From assembly GCF_000019845.1 (NCBI RefSeq), contig NC_010581.1, forward strand, positions 1,431,501-1,495,500: 64,000 nt of DNA, read 5' to 3'. A program made the translations under genes and the position numbers. The stretch comes from Beijerinckia indica subsp. indica ATCC 9039. Its GTDB lineage: Bacteria > Pseudomonadota > Alphaproteobacteria > Rhizobiales > Beijerinckiaceae. A model generated the notes under the pieces. The model was not told the origin of the DNA. It made no database searches and was given only the letters and a program-made list of their open reading frames with translations. This document shows positions 7,087 to 16,082 of the stretch, piece by piece; the first letter of the stretch is position 1; each line of letters opens with the position of its first letter.

Positions 7087-8736
7087 TTAAAATAGATCTT
7101 CTTGCTGCGATTTTTTAGGCTTTCGGCTTGATGGCTTCGGGCTCGAGGATTTTTGCACGGGCTTGCGCGTGGGTTTCGGGTCAACCGGTGGGTCGGTTGC
7201 CACTAAGGCTCCTGCCACTGCTTGCCGGCAACCATCCGAAAATTCGAGCGTCAGCACATGGTTTTCGATGATATCGGCAGCGCGGCGCAAGGGTTGGCCG
7301 GTCTCGTCGCGCACCAGCGCAAAGCCTCGCGCCAGAACAGCATGATAGCTTAGGCTGCGGGTCAATTGGGCGAGGTTGGCGAGCCGGGCCTGGCGTTGCG
7401 ACAAGGTAAGGCTCATCGCTTGGCGTAACCTGTTATCGAGGCTCGCGAGCTTCTGCCGCCGGCCATGCACGCGCTCGCGCTCGACTCGAATGCCTTGTGT
7501 GAAATTCTGGGTCAGGCGAATGCCGAGATGAAGGAGGGATTGCCGCCGCCTTTCCTGGGCTATCTCACAGGCGCGGCCCAGCCCTCGCCCAAAGGCCTCG
7601 AGTTTTTGGCCGAGCCGCGCCAAACTGGCATGCGGGGCCTGCCGGGACAGGCGGTGGGCGAGACGGCCGAGAACAAGGCCGCGCTGGTCCTGTGCCCTGA
7701 GACAGGCTGTGGCGAGACGGGTTGCTGTCCGGTCGAGCCTCTGGCGTGGCGTAGCCAGGAGGGAATCGGCTTGGGGCAGGGCGCGTGCCAAGGCGCGGAG
7801 ATCGCTCCTGCGCCGTTCGAGCAAGCGATAAGCCGCACCCGCATGTCGCCTTTGCAGATCATTGAGGCTTGTCAGGAGATCTGCGCGTACCGGCACGGCC
7901 TTTTCCGCCGCGCCGGTCGGGGTCGGCGCGCGCAGATCGGCGGCATAATCGATCAAGGTCCAATCGGTCTCATGGCCGATCGCGGCAATGAGCGGAATGG
8001 AGCTCGCTGCCGCCGCGCGCACAACATTTTCCTCGTTGAACCCCCACAGATCTTCCAGCGAGCCGCCACCGCGCGCGACGATCAGGAGATCGGGGCGGTG
8101 CAGTGGTCCCTGGCCGGTGACAGGTAGGGCATTGAAGCCTTCAATGGCGGCGCTGACTTCCGCCGCCGCCGTTTCACCCTGGACACGGACTGGCCAGAGG
8201 AGAACCGGCCGAGGAAAACGTTCGGTAATGCGGTGGAGAATATCGCGGATGACCGCGCCCGTCGGTGACGTGATCACTCCGATCACGGCTGGCAGGAAAG
8301 GCAGCGCGCGTTTGCGCTCCTCATCGAACAGGCCTTCACTCGCCAATTGCCGCCGCCGCGCCTCGAACAGAGCCATGAGCGCGCCGAGGCCGGCGGGTTC
8401 GATGGCTTCGACGACGATCTGATAGGAGGATTTGCCGGCATAGGTGGTGATCTTGCCGGTGGCAATGACCTCGAGCCCTTCCTCCGGCTTAACCTTCAGG
8501 CGCATGAAGGTGGTTTTCCAGATTACGGCATCGATGCGCGCATTCTGATCCTTGAGGCAGAAATAGGCGTGACCCGAGGAATGCGGCCCACGATAATTGG
8601 AAATTTCGCCGCGCAGACGGACAATGCCGAAACGATCCTCAAGCGTGCGCTTTAAGGCAGCAGATAATTCGCTGACGGTCAGTTCGGGACTATTGGTCGA
8701 GGGCGGAGGGAGCATGGCGGCAAGATGACCGATCAT
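7087..8736 (-). CDS. xseA: Exodeoxyribonuclease VII large subunit
   Basis: Large subunit of ExoVII, which degrades single-stranded DNA from either end in mismatch repair and damage tolerance; it needs several XseB small subunits, whose gene is not in this window. At 549 residues it is longer than the usual 400-530. An OB-fold occupies about residues 18-110 (ELTVSELSAALKRTLEDRF, SSGHAYFCLKD), then the catalytic region with VGVITSPTGAVIRDILHR-like and ARGGGSLEDLWGFNEE motifs, a long coiled-coil region and a Lys/Pro/Ser-rich basic tail of about 40 residues. The ATG at 8736 and one at 8715 are both possible; neither has a strong Shine-Dalgarno site. Confidence 0.95.
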   Translation of the reverse strand: MIGHLAAMLPPPSTNSPELTVSELSAALKRTLEDRFGIVRLRGEISNYRGPHSSGHAYFCLKDQNARIDAVIWKTTFMRLKVKPEEGLEVIATGKITTYAGKSSYQIVVEAIEPAGLGALMALFEARRRQLASEGLFDEERKRALPFLPAVIGVITSPTGAVIRDILHRITERFPRPVLLWPVRVQGETAAAEVSAAIEGFNALPVTGQGPLHRPDLLIVARGGGSLEDLWGFNEENVVRAAAASSIPLIAAIGHETDWTLIDYAADLRAPTPTGAAEKAVPVRADLLTSLNDLQRRHAGAAYRLLERRRSDLRALARALPQADSLLATPRQRLDRTATRLATACLRAQDQRGLVLGRLAHRLSRQAPHASLARLGQKLEAFGRGLGRACEIAQERRRQSLLHLGIRLTQNFTQGIRVERERVHGRRQKLASLDNRLRQAMSLTLSQRQARLANLAQLTRSLSYHAVLARGFALVRDETGQPLRRAADIIENHVLTLEFSDGCRQAVAGALVATDPPVDPKPTRKPVQKSSSPKPSSRKPKKSQQEDLF

Positions 8737-8906
8737 CGCTTATGGGGAAAGCTGAAAATCGGCTTTTATCGGATTGCGAAGAAAATGGTGAGACCTGGCA
8801 TACCTTCTGCCGAAAATGCATGAATATCAAAAATTTCGAAACCTGATAATTTATCAAGAGTCTGGCATGCCTTTGGCTCGTCAAACACGGGCGTCGCATT
8901 ATCACA

Positions 8907-9014
8907 CCAACGGTCATAATGAATGACCGTTGGACCGCTCTTGAATTTTCGCTCTCGCTTTGAAAAAGCGAAAATTCAAGAAAGGAACCAAAGGTCGTTC
9001 TTTACGACCTTTGG
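8907..9014. repeat. Three tandem hairpins in the xseA-kef divergent region
   Basis: Hairpin 1 (8907-8933) has arms CCAACGGTCAT/ATGACCGTTGG, hairpin 2 (8939-8981) has 15-base arms TCTTGAATTTTCGCT/AGCGAAAATTCAAGA, and hairpin 3 (8988-9014) has arms CCAAAGGTCGT/ACGACCTTTGG. Hairpins 1 and 3 have the same 11-base design and differ at two positions, each compensated on the other arm. Hairpin 3 ends 12 bases before the Shine-Dalgarno site of the antiporter gene, so all three would lie in its leader if transcription starts upstream. The rest of the 303-base gap (8737-9039) shows nothing recognisable. Confidence 0.7.
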
Positions 9015-9039
9015 TATAAATCATGGGAAGGGAGGTCGG

Positions 9040-10866
9040 ATGACATCGTTCGAGCCAGGACAATATAAAGAAACGCTGCTGTTCCTGGCGACCGCCGGTC
9101 TTGTCGTCCCCTTGTTCCGCCGGCTCAGAATCAGTCCCATCCTCGGCTTTCTCTTGGCGGGAGTCGCGCTCGGGCCCTATGGCCTTGGCGCGCTCGCCCA
9201 TGGACCGGCTTCCTGGCTCGCTTTCCTGAGCCTGGAAAGGGTCGAGGAGATCGAGCCCATCGCCGAATTCGGTGTTGTGTTTCTCCTGTTCATGATCGGG
9301 CTTGAGCTGTCTTGGGAACGTCTCGCGCGTATGCGCGCCTTGATTTTCGGCCTCGGGTCATTGCAGGTTTTCGGCTGCGCCGCGGCCTTTGTGGCGATCG
9401 CGCTCGCTTTGGGGCAGGAGCCGCCGGCTGCTTTGGTGCTCGGTTTCGCGCTTTCTCTGTCTTCCACGGCTATTGTCATCCCGGCGCTCGCCGAAAAGAA
9501 GCGACTGGGAACCTCGGCCGGGCGCACCATTTTTTCGGTCCTGTTGTTTCAAGATCTCATGGTGGCGCCGCTCTTGTTCATGGTGACGGTGCTCGACACG
9601 CGCAGCGGTGATTTCACCTCGGCTGTCGTTTCGACCTTGTTGCCAGCCATTGCCGCCTTGAGCCTCATCGTGCTCGGCGGCCGGCTGCTCATGCGGCCTT
9701 TCTTCCATCTGGTGGCGGCGGCTGGTTCGACGGAATTTTTCATCGCGGCTTGTCTCTTCACGGTGATCGGGATCAGCGTGATCGCGGCAATGAGCGGTCT
9801 TTCGATGGGGCTTGGTGCCTTCATCGCGGGCCTGCTCCTGGCCGAGACGGAATATAGGCGCGAGATCGAAGTCACGATCGAACCGTTCAAGGGTTTGTTG
9901 CTGGGTTTGTTTTTCGTCTCGATTGGCGCCAGCCTCAACCCATCCGAGGTTGTCGCGGCGCCGCTCGAGACAATCGGCATCGCGCTTGGCTTCATCGCAA
10001 TCAAATTCCTCCTGACGGTGCTGGCGGGCTTTGTCATGCGACTCAACGGCCGGGTTGTCACGGAAGCGGCTTTTCTTTTGGGGCCGGGTGGAGAATTCGC
10101 TTTTGTGCTCCTCAGCGCCGCTTTGGCGGCCAAGCTCATGCCGGCAAAGATGGCCGGCGATGTCGAAATAGCGGTCACACTCTCCATGTTTCTCGTGCCG
10201 ACGCTGGCCGAACTCGGCCGGAAATTCGGCCGCAAATCCGCATCCATCGCGCCGGATCTTTCCGAATTGCCTGAATCTCATGACGATAGCGAAGCGCCCG
10301 AGGCCATTCTCATCGGCTATGGTCGTGTTGGCCGGCTCGTGGGCGAACTTCTGCACGTCCACAAGATCCGTTTTCTGGCGGTCGATCAGGACGCTGGCGT
10401 CGTCAAGGAGGCACGGGAGGAGGGAGCGGATATCTGCTGGGGCAATGCCACGCGGATGGATTTTCTGCATCGCTGCGGGATCAGTAAAGCCAAGGCCCTG
10501 ATCATCACCATGGACGCCAATGCGATCGCCGAGGAAATCGTCGCCATGGTGCGCGCCGCCTATCCCTGGATCATCATCGTCGCCCGCGCCCGCGACGCAA
10601 AACATGCGACCGTGCTCTACAAGCTCGGCGTGAATAATGCCGTGCCGGAGACCATCGAGGCGAGCCTGCAATTATCGGAAGCCACTTTGATCGATCTCGG
10701 CGTGCCGATGGGGCTCGTCATCGCCTCGATCCACGAGAAACGGGATGAATTCCGCAAAATCCTGCAACCCGAGGTGGATGGCGCAGCGGAACGCTATGAG
10801 CTCAAGCGAACAAATCGCCTGAAAGACTGGGGCAAGCGGCGGGTCAAGACTGTCGTTGAAGAGTGA
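9040..10866 (+). CDS. Kef-type monovalent cation:proton antiporter (CPA2) with NAD-binding RCK domain
   Basis: Inner-membrane K+/H+ antiporter of 608 residues related to KefB/KefC. The first ~400 residues form 12-13 membrane segments of the Na+/H+ exchanger fold (ISPILGFLLAGVALGPYGLG, FMIGLELSW, LSSTAIVIPAL, FFVSIGASLNP). A cytosolic RCK/TrkA-N domain follows with the Rossmann motif GYGRVG at 426-431 and an acidic partner in VDQD. The ATG at 9040 is chosen because GGGAGG lies 7-8 bases upstream; the frame is open further 5' but through hairpins. No KefF/KefG ancillary gene is adjacent. Role: potassium efflux and cytoplasmic pH protection during electrophile stress, inferred from the family. 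Confidence 0.92.
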   Translation: MTSFEPGQYKETLLFLATAGLVVPLFRRLRISPILGFLLAGVALGPYGLGALAHGPASWLAFLSLERVEEIEPIAEFGVVFLLFMIGLELSWERLARMRALIFGLGSLQVFGCAAAFVAIALALGQEPPAALVLGFALSLSSTAIVIPALAEKKRLGTSAGRTIFSVLLFQDLMVAPLLFMVTVLDTRSGDFTSAVVSTLLPAIAALSLIVLGGRLLMRPFFHLVAAAGSTEFFIAACLFTVIGISVIAAMSGLSMGLGAFIAGLLLAETEYRREIEVTIEPFKGLLLGLFFVSIGASLNPSEVVAAPLETIGIALGFIAIKFLLTVLAGFVMRLNGRVVTEAAFLLGPGGEFAFVLLSAALAAKLMPAKMAGDVEIAVTLSMFLVPTLAELGRKFGRKSASIAPDLSELPESHDDSEAPEAILIGYGRVGRLVGELLHVHKIRFLAVDQDAGVVKEAREEGADICWGNATRMDFLHRCGISKAKALIITMDANAIAEEIVAMVRAAYPWIIIVARARDAKHATVLYKLGVNNAVPETIEASLQLSEATLIDLGVPMGLVIASIHEKRDEFRKILQPEVDGAAERYELKRTNRLKDWGKRRVKTVVEE

Positions 10867-10978
10867 TCTCGCAACAGGTTCTGGATTAACCATGGCTTGG
10901 TTTGACCCAGGTGATGGTCGTACTGACAAGGATTAAGCGTCTCGCCTCGTTCATGGAGATCATGGGAGCAGGATTTCG

Positions 10979-11012
10979 CCCTATATGCTAACCTCTTTGC
11001 AAGCATATAGGG
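10979..11012. terminator. Hairpin downstream of the antiporter gene
   Basis: Perfect 11-base arms CCCTATATGCT/AGCATATAGGG around a 12-base loop, 113 bases after the antiporter stop and 62 bases before the NnrU-family gene. There is no T-run after the stem, so it is a weak candidate for intrinsic termination and may be another palindromic repeat. Confidence 0.35.
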
Positions 11013-11074
11013 TGCTCACGGCCACAACCCTTTGAGAAGCCTTACCGATTCAACCCGGATTTCATCCCTTCTAA

Positions 11075-11674
11075 ATGTCAGAAAGCTATAGTGTCATGAC
11101 ATTGCTGATCTGTGGTTTGCTGATTTTTCTTGGAATACATTCCATTCACATTTTTGCGAATGACTGGCGAGACCGGCAGATTACCCGCTTGGGCCTGATG
11201 CGCTGGAAGGGTCTCTATTCCCTGATGTCTCTGGCTGGACTTGTGTTGATCATTGTGGGCTTCGGTCAAGCGCGGACACAGCCGGTCATGCTTTATGATC
11301 CACCGATGTGGCTAAGGCATATCAACGCTCTGTTTACCTTGATTGCCTTCATATTGGTCGCCGCCGCCTACGTACCGCGTAATCATTTGAAAGCCGCGAT
11401 CGGCCATCCGATGCTCGCCGGTGTCAAGACATGGGCCTTCGGCCATCTGCTCGCGACAGGTATGTTGCATGATAGTGTGCTGTTCGGCGCTTTTCTGGCG
11501 TGGGCGATATTTGATTTCGTCATTTCTCGCCGCCGAGATCGAGCAACCGGTACGATCTATCCCGCAGGATCGCTGCAAGGAGATATGATAACCCTAGCCG
11601 TGGGGGCGATCCTGTGGGGTGCGTTCGCTTTCTGGCTCCATAGATCGTTGATTGGCGTCAATCTGTTTGCATGA
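11075..11674 (+). CDS. NnrU family membrane protein
   Basis: Polytopic inner-membrane protein of 199 residues with six or so hydrophobic segments. The family signature is visible: GIHSIHIFANDWRD near the N-terminus, YSLMSLAGLVLIIVGFGQAR in the second segment, and GHPMLAGVKTWAFGHLLATGMLHDSVLFGAFLAW in the middle, with conserved histidines. NnrU was named from denitrifiers, where it lies near nitric-oxide reductase genes, but most homologues, including plant Z-ISO relatives, are isomerase-like haem proteins; no denitrification genes occur here. An ATG at 11096 is an alternative start. Confidence 0.85.
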   Translation: MSESYSVMTLLICGLLIFLGIHSIHIFANDWRDRQITRLGLMRWKGLYSLMSLAGLVLIIVGFGQARTQPVMLYDPPMWLRHINALFTLIAFILVAAAYVPRNHLKAAIGHPMLAGVKTWAFGHLLATGMLHDSVLFGAFLAWAIFDFVISRRRDRATGTIYPAGSLQGDMITLAVGAILWGAFAFWLHRSLIGVNLFA

Positions 11675-11726
11675 GCAGCGTTCGGCTGCATCTCAACAAG
11701 CCTGGAAGCCTGGAATCCAGAAATCC

Positions 11727-13058
11727 CTAATCCTCTGAATGATGCCGGCGGATACGCAGCACGAGCCATGTCACGAAGGCGAGAATAACGGGTACCGCCG
11801 CCGCAGTAGCGAAAGCGGGATCGAAGGCTAATTCCCATTCCTGCGGTCCATGATGCAATCCTTCGAAGACAAGATGCAGGATCGAGGCGATGTAATAAGT
11901 AATGGCCGCGATCGAAAGGCCTTCGACCGTTTGCTGCAATTGCAATTGTAAACGGACGCGATCGTTCATCTTGCGCAACAGATCGCCGTTCTGGCTTTCA
12001 AGATCGATCTCGACGCGTGTGCGGAGCAATTGCGCCGCGCGGGAGAGTTTTTGTGAGAGATTTTCCTGGCGCGTCTCGGTGGCGAGGCAGGTGCGGATTG
12101 CTGGCGTCAGTCTGCGGGCGAGGAAGGCGGTGAGCGTCGGCAGATCGGAGATCGCCTTTTCGCCAATGGAGGTCAGGCGCACGCTCATCAATTCATGATA
12201 GGCGCGTGTCGCACCGAAACGATAAGCGCTATGCGCTGCCCCCGCCTCAAGCTCGGCGGCAAGTGCTGTCAGGCGATGCAAGAGATGCTGATTGGCTGCC
12301 ATGCCGTCGCTGAATCGCATTTCGCTCATGAGGAGCGGCAATTCCGTTTCGATGCGGCGCAGGGAGGGGCCGATTTCCTGCGCCTCGGGCAGGCCGAGAA
12401 GGGCCAGGGTGCGATAGGTTTCGACTTCCAGCAGCCGTTGGGTGAGCGCGCCCGCCTGGTTCGGTGTCAGCTTGCGATCGAGGACGAGAAGCCGCACGAA
12501 ACCGAAGGCATCGGGTTGAAAATCCGTGGCGACCATCGCGGCCTGGTTTTCCACCTCGGCGGCAATCAATTGATCGGGACTGAAGACATGCCGGTAGATT
12601 TCGCCAGCCTTGGTTTCCGGCAAGAAATGCAGGTCCACCGCAACCATGAGCGGCCCGGGCTGCGGCAATTGCCGCATGACGCCGGCGAGTTCATCGGCGT
12701 TTGGCCTGAAGGCCGTGTCCTTGCCTGCGGCCGGTGTGTTCTCGGCGTCTTCGGGAAACTCCCAGGTGTAGGTGGTGAATTCGCCATGCTGCTCCCAGCG
12801 GAGAATCGCGGGCGACAGGACGACCCGATGATGGCGCGCCTCTGGTGCCGGCGGCGGCGCGGCGCGTTCGAGGCAGAAGATTTCGAGCGCCACGCGTGCC
12901 TTGGCCACGGCTTCCTGATTGGTCAGGAAAGCGAAATGCAGGAAGCGCTTGGAGCCTTCGAAAGCGACGAAGGGTCGTGCATGGACCTCCGCAAGAACCC
13001 GTCCACGGAGTGGATGCGGGGTGAAAGCCGGCTCTTTCGACATATCGTGCGGCTGCAT
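11727..13058 (-). CDS. DUF3422 family membrane-anchored protein
   Basis: A 443-residue protein of a family (DUF3422) with no assigned function, found mainly in Alpha- and Betaproteobacteria. It begins PAFTPHPLRGRVLAEVHARPF, the usual family opening, has a long soluble region with helical heptad-like segments (about residues 320-380) and ends with two membrane helices (AAITYYIASILHLVFEGL and AAVPVILAFVTWLVLRI) and a short basic tail. GAGG 3 bases before the ATG, with AGGA further up, supports 13058. It is followed on the same strand, upstream, by the aminotransferase gene. Confidence 0.88.
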   Translation of the reverse strand: MQPHDMSKEPAFTPHPLRGRVLAEVHARPFVAFEGSKRFLHFAFLTNQEAVAKARVALEIFCLERAAPPPAPEARHHRVVLSPAILRWEQHGEFTTYTWEFPEDAENTPAAGKDTAFRPNADELAGVMRQLPQPGPLMVAVDLHFLPETKAGEIYRHVFSPDQLIAAEVENQAAMVATDFQPDAFGFVRLLVLDRKLTPNQAGALTQRLLEVETYRTLALLGLPEAQEIGPSLRRIETELPLLMSEMRFSDGMAANQHLLHRLTALAAELEAGAAHSAYRFGATRAYHELMSVRLTSIGEKAISDLPTLTAFLARRLTPAIRTCLATETRQENLSQKLSRAAQLLRTRVEIDLESQNGDLLRKMNDRVRLQLQLQQTVEGLSIAAITYYIASILHLVFEGLHHGPQEWELAFDPAFATAAAVPVILAFVTWLVLRIRRHHSED

Positions 13059-13150
13059 CAGCCTCTTTCCTGGAGAATTTCGTCTGCGAGATTTTCAAAC
13101 TTTGCGGGCCAGCGGCGAGGCAATCCACCGCCAGCCCTGATCTTTACGCT

Positions 13151-14485
13151 TCAAGCGAGAGCCGCGATCGCCTTGCCGGTTTTTTCGACGATCTCGCCGA
13201 TCTGGCCCTCGCTGATAATCAGGGGCGGGGTCAGAATGATCGAGTCGCCCGCAATACGGGTCAGGAGATCGAGCTCATGGAAGGCTTTGTCCATGACACC
13301 GAAGGCGCGTTTGCCGGGCGCGTCAGCGATCGGCGCCAGATCGATGGCCGCGGTCAGGCCCACGGTGCGGATATCGAGGATATTCGGCAGGCTTTTCAAT
13401 CCATGCACAGCATCGGCCCAGACCGGCTCCAGTTTGCGCGCCCGTTCGAACAAACCTTCCTCCTTGTAGAGGTCAAGGGTAGCAAGACCCGCGGCGCAGG
13501 CCAAGGGATGGCCCGAATAAGTATAGCCATGCGTCAGTTCGACAGCGAGTTCAGGGCCTTTCATGAAGGCTTCGTAAATGGGCTTGCGGATTAATACGCC
13601 GCCCATTGGCACGGTGCCCGAGGTGATGCCCTTGGCGAAGGTGATCATGTCCGGCACAACGCCATAACGTTCAGCGGCAAAGGCATATCCCAGGCGGCCA
13701 TAACCGCAGATCACTTCGTCAAAAATGAGCAAAATGCCATATTTATCGCAAATGGCGCGCAATTTCTGGAGATAGCCCTTGGGCGGCGGCAGCACGCCGG
13801 TCGAACCGGACATGGGTTCGACGATCACGGCGGCGATGGTCGAGGCGTCGTGCAAGGCGACGAGCTTTTCGAGTTCATCGGCGAGATGGCCGCCCCATTC
13901 CGGCTCACCCTTGGTGAAGGCCTGTTCGGCACGGTTATAGGTCGTCGGCAGATGATCGACACCGGCGAGCAGGGCACCAAAGGCCTTGCGATTGCCGGGA
14001 ATGCCGCCGACGGCGCCACCGCCGAAGCCAACGCCGTGATAAGCGCGCTCGCGTCCGATCAGGCGCACACGGGAGCCCTGGCCTTGGATATTGTGATAGG
14101 CGAGGGCGATCTTCAGCGCTGTATCGACGGCTTCCGAACCGGAATTGCCGAAGAAGACATGGTCGAGATCGCCCGGGGCGAGGGCCGCGATGCGTGCCGC
14201 AAGAGCAAAGACCTTGGGATGACCGAATTGGAAGGGCGGGGCGAAATCGAGTTCGGCCGCCTGGGCCTGGATCGCCTGCACGATCTTGTCGCGGCTATGG
14301 CCGGCGTTGCAGCACCACAGTCCAGCGGTCCCGTCGAGGATCGGTTTACCGTCGGCCGTATAATAATGCATGTCCTTGGCGGAAGCGACGATGCGGGGAC
14401 TTTTCTTGAAAGCCCGGTTTGCCGTGAACGGCATCCAATAGGCTTCGAGATCATTGGGAAGCGGGGCGGAAGAAGCGGGAGGCAT
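13151..14485 (-). CDS. Class III omega-aminotransferase (beta-alanine/omega-amino acid:pyruvate type)
   Basis: PLP enzyme of 444 residues that moves an amino group from an omega-amino acid or amine to pyruvate. Visible family elements are YWMPFTANRAFKKSPRI at the N-terminus, GTAGLWCCNAGHSRDKIV, FFGNSGSEAVDTALK, the aspartate in LIFDEVICGYGRLG and the PLP lysine in MITFAKGITSG. These match the omega-amino acid:pyruvate aminotransferases, although the exact substrate is unproven. The frame is open to 14668 but the ATG at 14485 has GGAG 7-10 bases upstream and gives the family N-terminus. It may be co-transcribed with the DUF3422 gene 92 bases downstream. Confidence 0.9.
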   Translation of the reverse strand: MPPASSAPLPNDLEAYWMPFTANRAFKKSPRIVASAKDMHYYTADGKPILDGTAGLWCCNAGHSRDKIVQAIQAQAAELDFAPPFQFGHPKVFALAARIAALAPGDLDHVFFGNSGSEAVDTALKIALAYHNIQGQGSRVRLIGRERAYHGVGFGGGAVGGIPGNRKAFGALLAGVDHLPTTYNRAEQAFTKGEPEWGGHLADELEKLVALHDASTIAAVIVEPMSGSTGVLPPPKGYLQKLRAICDKYGILLIFDEVICGYGRLGYAFAAERYGVVPDMITFAKGITSGTVPMGGVLIRKPIYEAFMKGPELAVELTHGYTYSGHPLACAAGLATLDLYKEEGLFERARKLEPVWADAVHGLKSLPNILDIRTVGLTAAIDLAPIADAPGKRAFGVMDKAFHELDLLTRIAGDSIILTPPLIISEGQIGEIVEKTGKAIAALA

Positions 14486-14749
14486 AGGCAGCTCCAGAAA
14501 GTCACCGGCATATCGGTGTTCGAGGACGGTTGTCTTCGCTGGCGATTCTCGCCGACGGTCCAGTGGGGTAAGCGCGTGGGATTGATCCGGGGTGAGAGGA
14601 TTGGCCGAAAGCCTCTTCAGATGGGGGAGAATCAGAAAAAGCTCTCTATACCTTTGTTTTGACGCCAATTCTTATCGGACAAGTCTGCAACTTTCCCAAT
14701 TCTGCCGTTGGGGCCGAGGCTCGCGGACGATTTTTATATGAGATCGCGA

Positions 14750-14778
14750 TGAATTTGGATCGACATATACCAAATTCA
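14750..14778. repeat. Small hairpin in the aminotransferase-DUF2214 gap
   Basis: Arms TGAATTTGG/CCAAATTCA around 11 bases. The surrounding gap 14486-14951 is a divergent intergenic region holding the promoters of both neighbours; nothing else could be recognised in it. Confidence 0.3.
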
Positions 14779-14951
14779 CGAAACGTGCCTGAATTGAGGA
14801 AAACCCCTCGATTCTTGGGGAGGACGGCAAATCACCGCACCGTGCTGGTTTGATCCAGGCTGGTGTGATCCAGCCGCGTTCTTACGGCTGTAACCTTGCC
14901 TGAGACAGGATTTCCTGGCCAAATTCGAACGCCGACTAAAAGGATTCGTCC

Positions 14952-15401
14952 ATGGTCCTGGATTTCGTTCTCGCCAGCCTGCATCATCTGGCTGTGTTTT
15001 CGCTCTTCGGCATCCTCATTGCCGAGCTTCTGCTCCTGCGCTCAGGGTTCGAGGGCACGGCGCTCGCGCGAATCAGCCGGCTTGATCTGGCCTATGGAAT
15101 CGTTGCCGGATTGGTGGTGGTTTTTGGTTTCCTGCGCGTCTTTTTCGGCGCGAAGCCGCCGAATTTCTATCTGACCAGTCTGATTTTCTGGACGAAGATC
15201 GCGCTGTTCGTCTTCATCGGTTTTCTCTCCATCGGTCCTACTTTGCGTTTCATCGATTGGCGTCGGCAAGTGCGTCGGGACTCGGATTGGCGGCCACCCA
15301 CGGCGGACGTGCGCCGGTTGCGGGTCATCGTCCATGTCGAGGCCGGGTTGTTTCTCCTGCTGCCGATCCTTGCAGCCGCCATGGCACGCGGTTTGGGATA
15401 G
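14952..15401 (+). CDS. DUF2214 family membrane protein
   Basis: Small integral membrane protein of 149 residues with four predicted helices: LASLHHLAVFSLFGILIAELLLL, LDLAYGIVAGLVVVFGFLRVFFG, FWTKIALFVFIGFLSI and VIVHVEAGLFLLLPILAAAMA. The opening H-H-L and central R-x-D-x-x-Y-G motif, and the F-x-x-K-P-x-x-F-Y loop (FFGAKPPNFYL), match DUF2214. Function unknown. Frame and GC-rich third positions support coding. Confidence 0.82.
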   Translation: MVLDFVLASLHHLAVFSLFGILIAELLLLRSGFEGTALARISRLDLAYGIVAGLVVVFGFLRVFFGAKPPNFYLTSLIFWTKIALFVFIGFLSIGPTLRFIDWRRQVRRDSDWRPPTADVRRLRVIVHVEAGLFLLLPILAAAMARGLG

Positions 15402-15425
15402 GGTGTCGAGGGCTCGTCTCTCGCT

Positions 15426-16034
15426 TCAGCCGAGATCCGCGCAATAGTCACAAAAATCATCGCGGCCGAGCTTGTCGACCAGAAAGGCGAGACCGGCGAG
15501 GAAGGCCGGCGCCGCACTGTCGAGGCCTGGTACTTGCCGCAGGGCCGACGCACTATCGTCTCCCTGTCGCGCCCCGGTGCGGCCGCAAAAGACACGGTCG
15601 AGATAATCCGCGAGCGCGGCGAAAATCCCGCGTCCATAACGCAGGCGCAAAAGGAAAAGGCGAGGGTCGGACGGAGTCATCATGCCGCCGTTCTCATCGC
15701 GCGTGCCATTGTCGATCGCGGCGAGCAAATGCCATTGCCAAGAGTTCTCCCAGCCGGGATTGGCGATTTTCTCATCCGAATAAACCCAGTGTCGCAGCGC
15801 CTTGATGTCCTCCCCTGTTTCGGACTTGGGATTTGCGGGCGCGCTCTCCGCGATCGGCTGCATCACCAGAATTTCGAGGGCACGAGTCAGGCTGGCGCAA
15901 TCTTGATCGCTTAAAGAGGGCAGGCCTGCCCAATGGGTGAGGGACACGCCATATTCTTCCATGAGCAGACGATCGAACAGATCGCGTCCTTGGGTTTCGG
16001 TTGAGAGAGGGGCTGGATCTTGCGAGTTCGTCAT
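15426..16034 (-). CDS. Protein of unknown function (202 aa)
   Basis: Soluble, acidic protein of 202 residues. It has an early segment RDLFDRLLMEEYGVSLTHWAGLPSLSDQDCASL and a later RHWVYSDEKIANPGWENSWQWHLLAAIDNGTRDENGG, rich in Trp and Asp, then a C-terminal region ending DDFCDYCADLG with a CxxC-like pair. No signal peptide or membrane helix. The frame stays open to 16832 opposite the oxidoreductase gene; the ATG at 16034 is the last start before that gene and is the sensible choice. I do not recognise the family. It is divergent from the oxidoreductase with 48 bases between. Confidence 0.6.
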   Translation of the reverse strand: MTNSQDPAPLSTETQGRDLFDRLLMEEYGVSLTHWAGLPSLSDQDCASLTRALEILVMQPIAESAPANPKSETGEDIKALRHWVYSDEKIANPGWENSWQWHLLAAIDNGTRDENGGMMTPSDPRLFLLRLRYGRGIFAALADYLDRVFCGRTGARQGDDSASALRQVPGLDSAAPAFLAGLAFLVDKLGRDDFCDYCADLG

Positions 16035-16082
16035 GAATGGACCAGAAAGGGGCACGGGGACATCGATCAAGGAGGATGATTC

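Noticed and set aside
9358..10671. 437-codon minus-strand open frame
   Set aside because: Antisense to the Kef-type antiporter; composition is the His/Arg/Asp-rich pattern produced by reading membrane-protein genes backwards.
12195..13469. 424-codon plus-strand open frame
   Set aside because: Runs opposite DUF3422 and into the opposite strand of the aminotransferase; spans two real genes.
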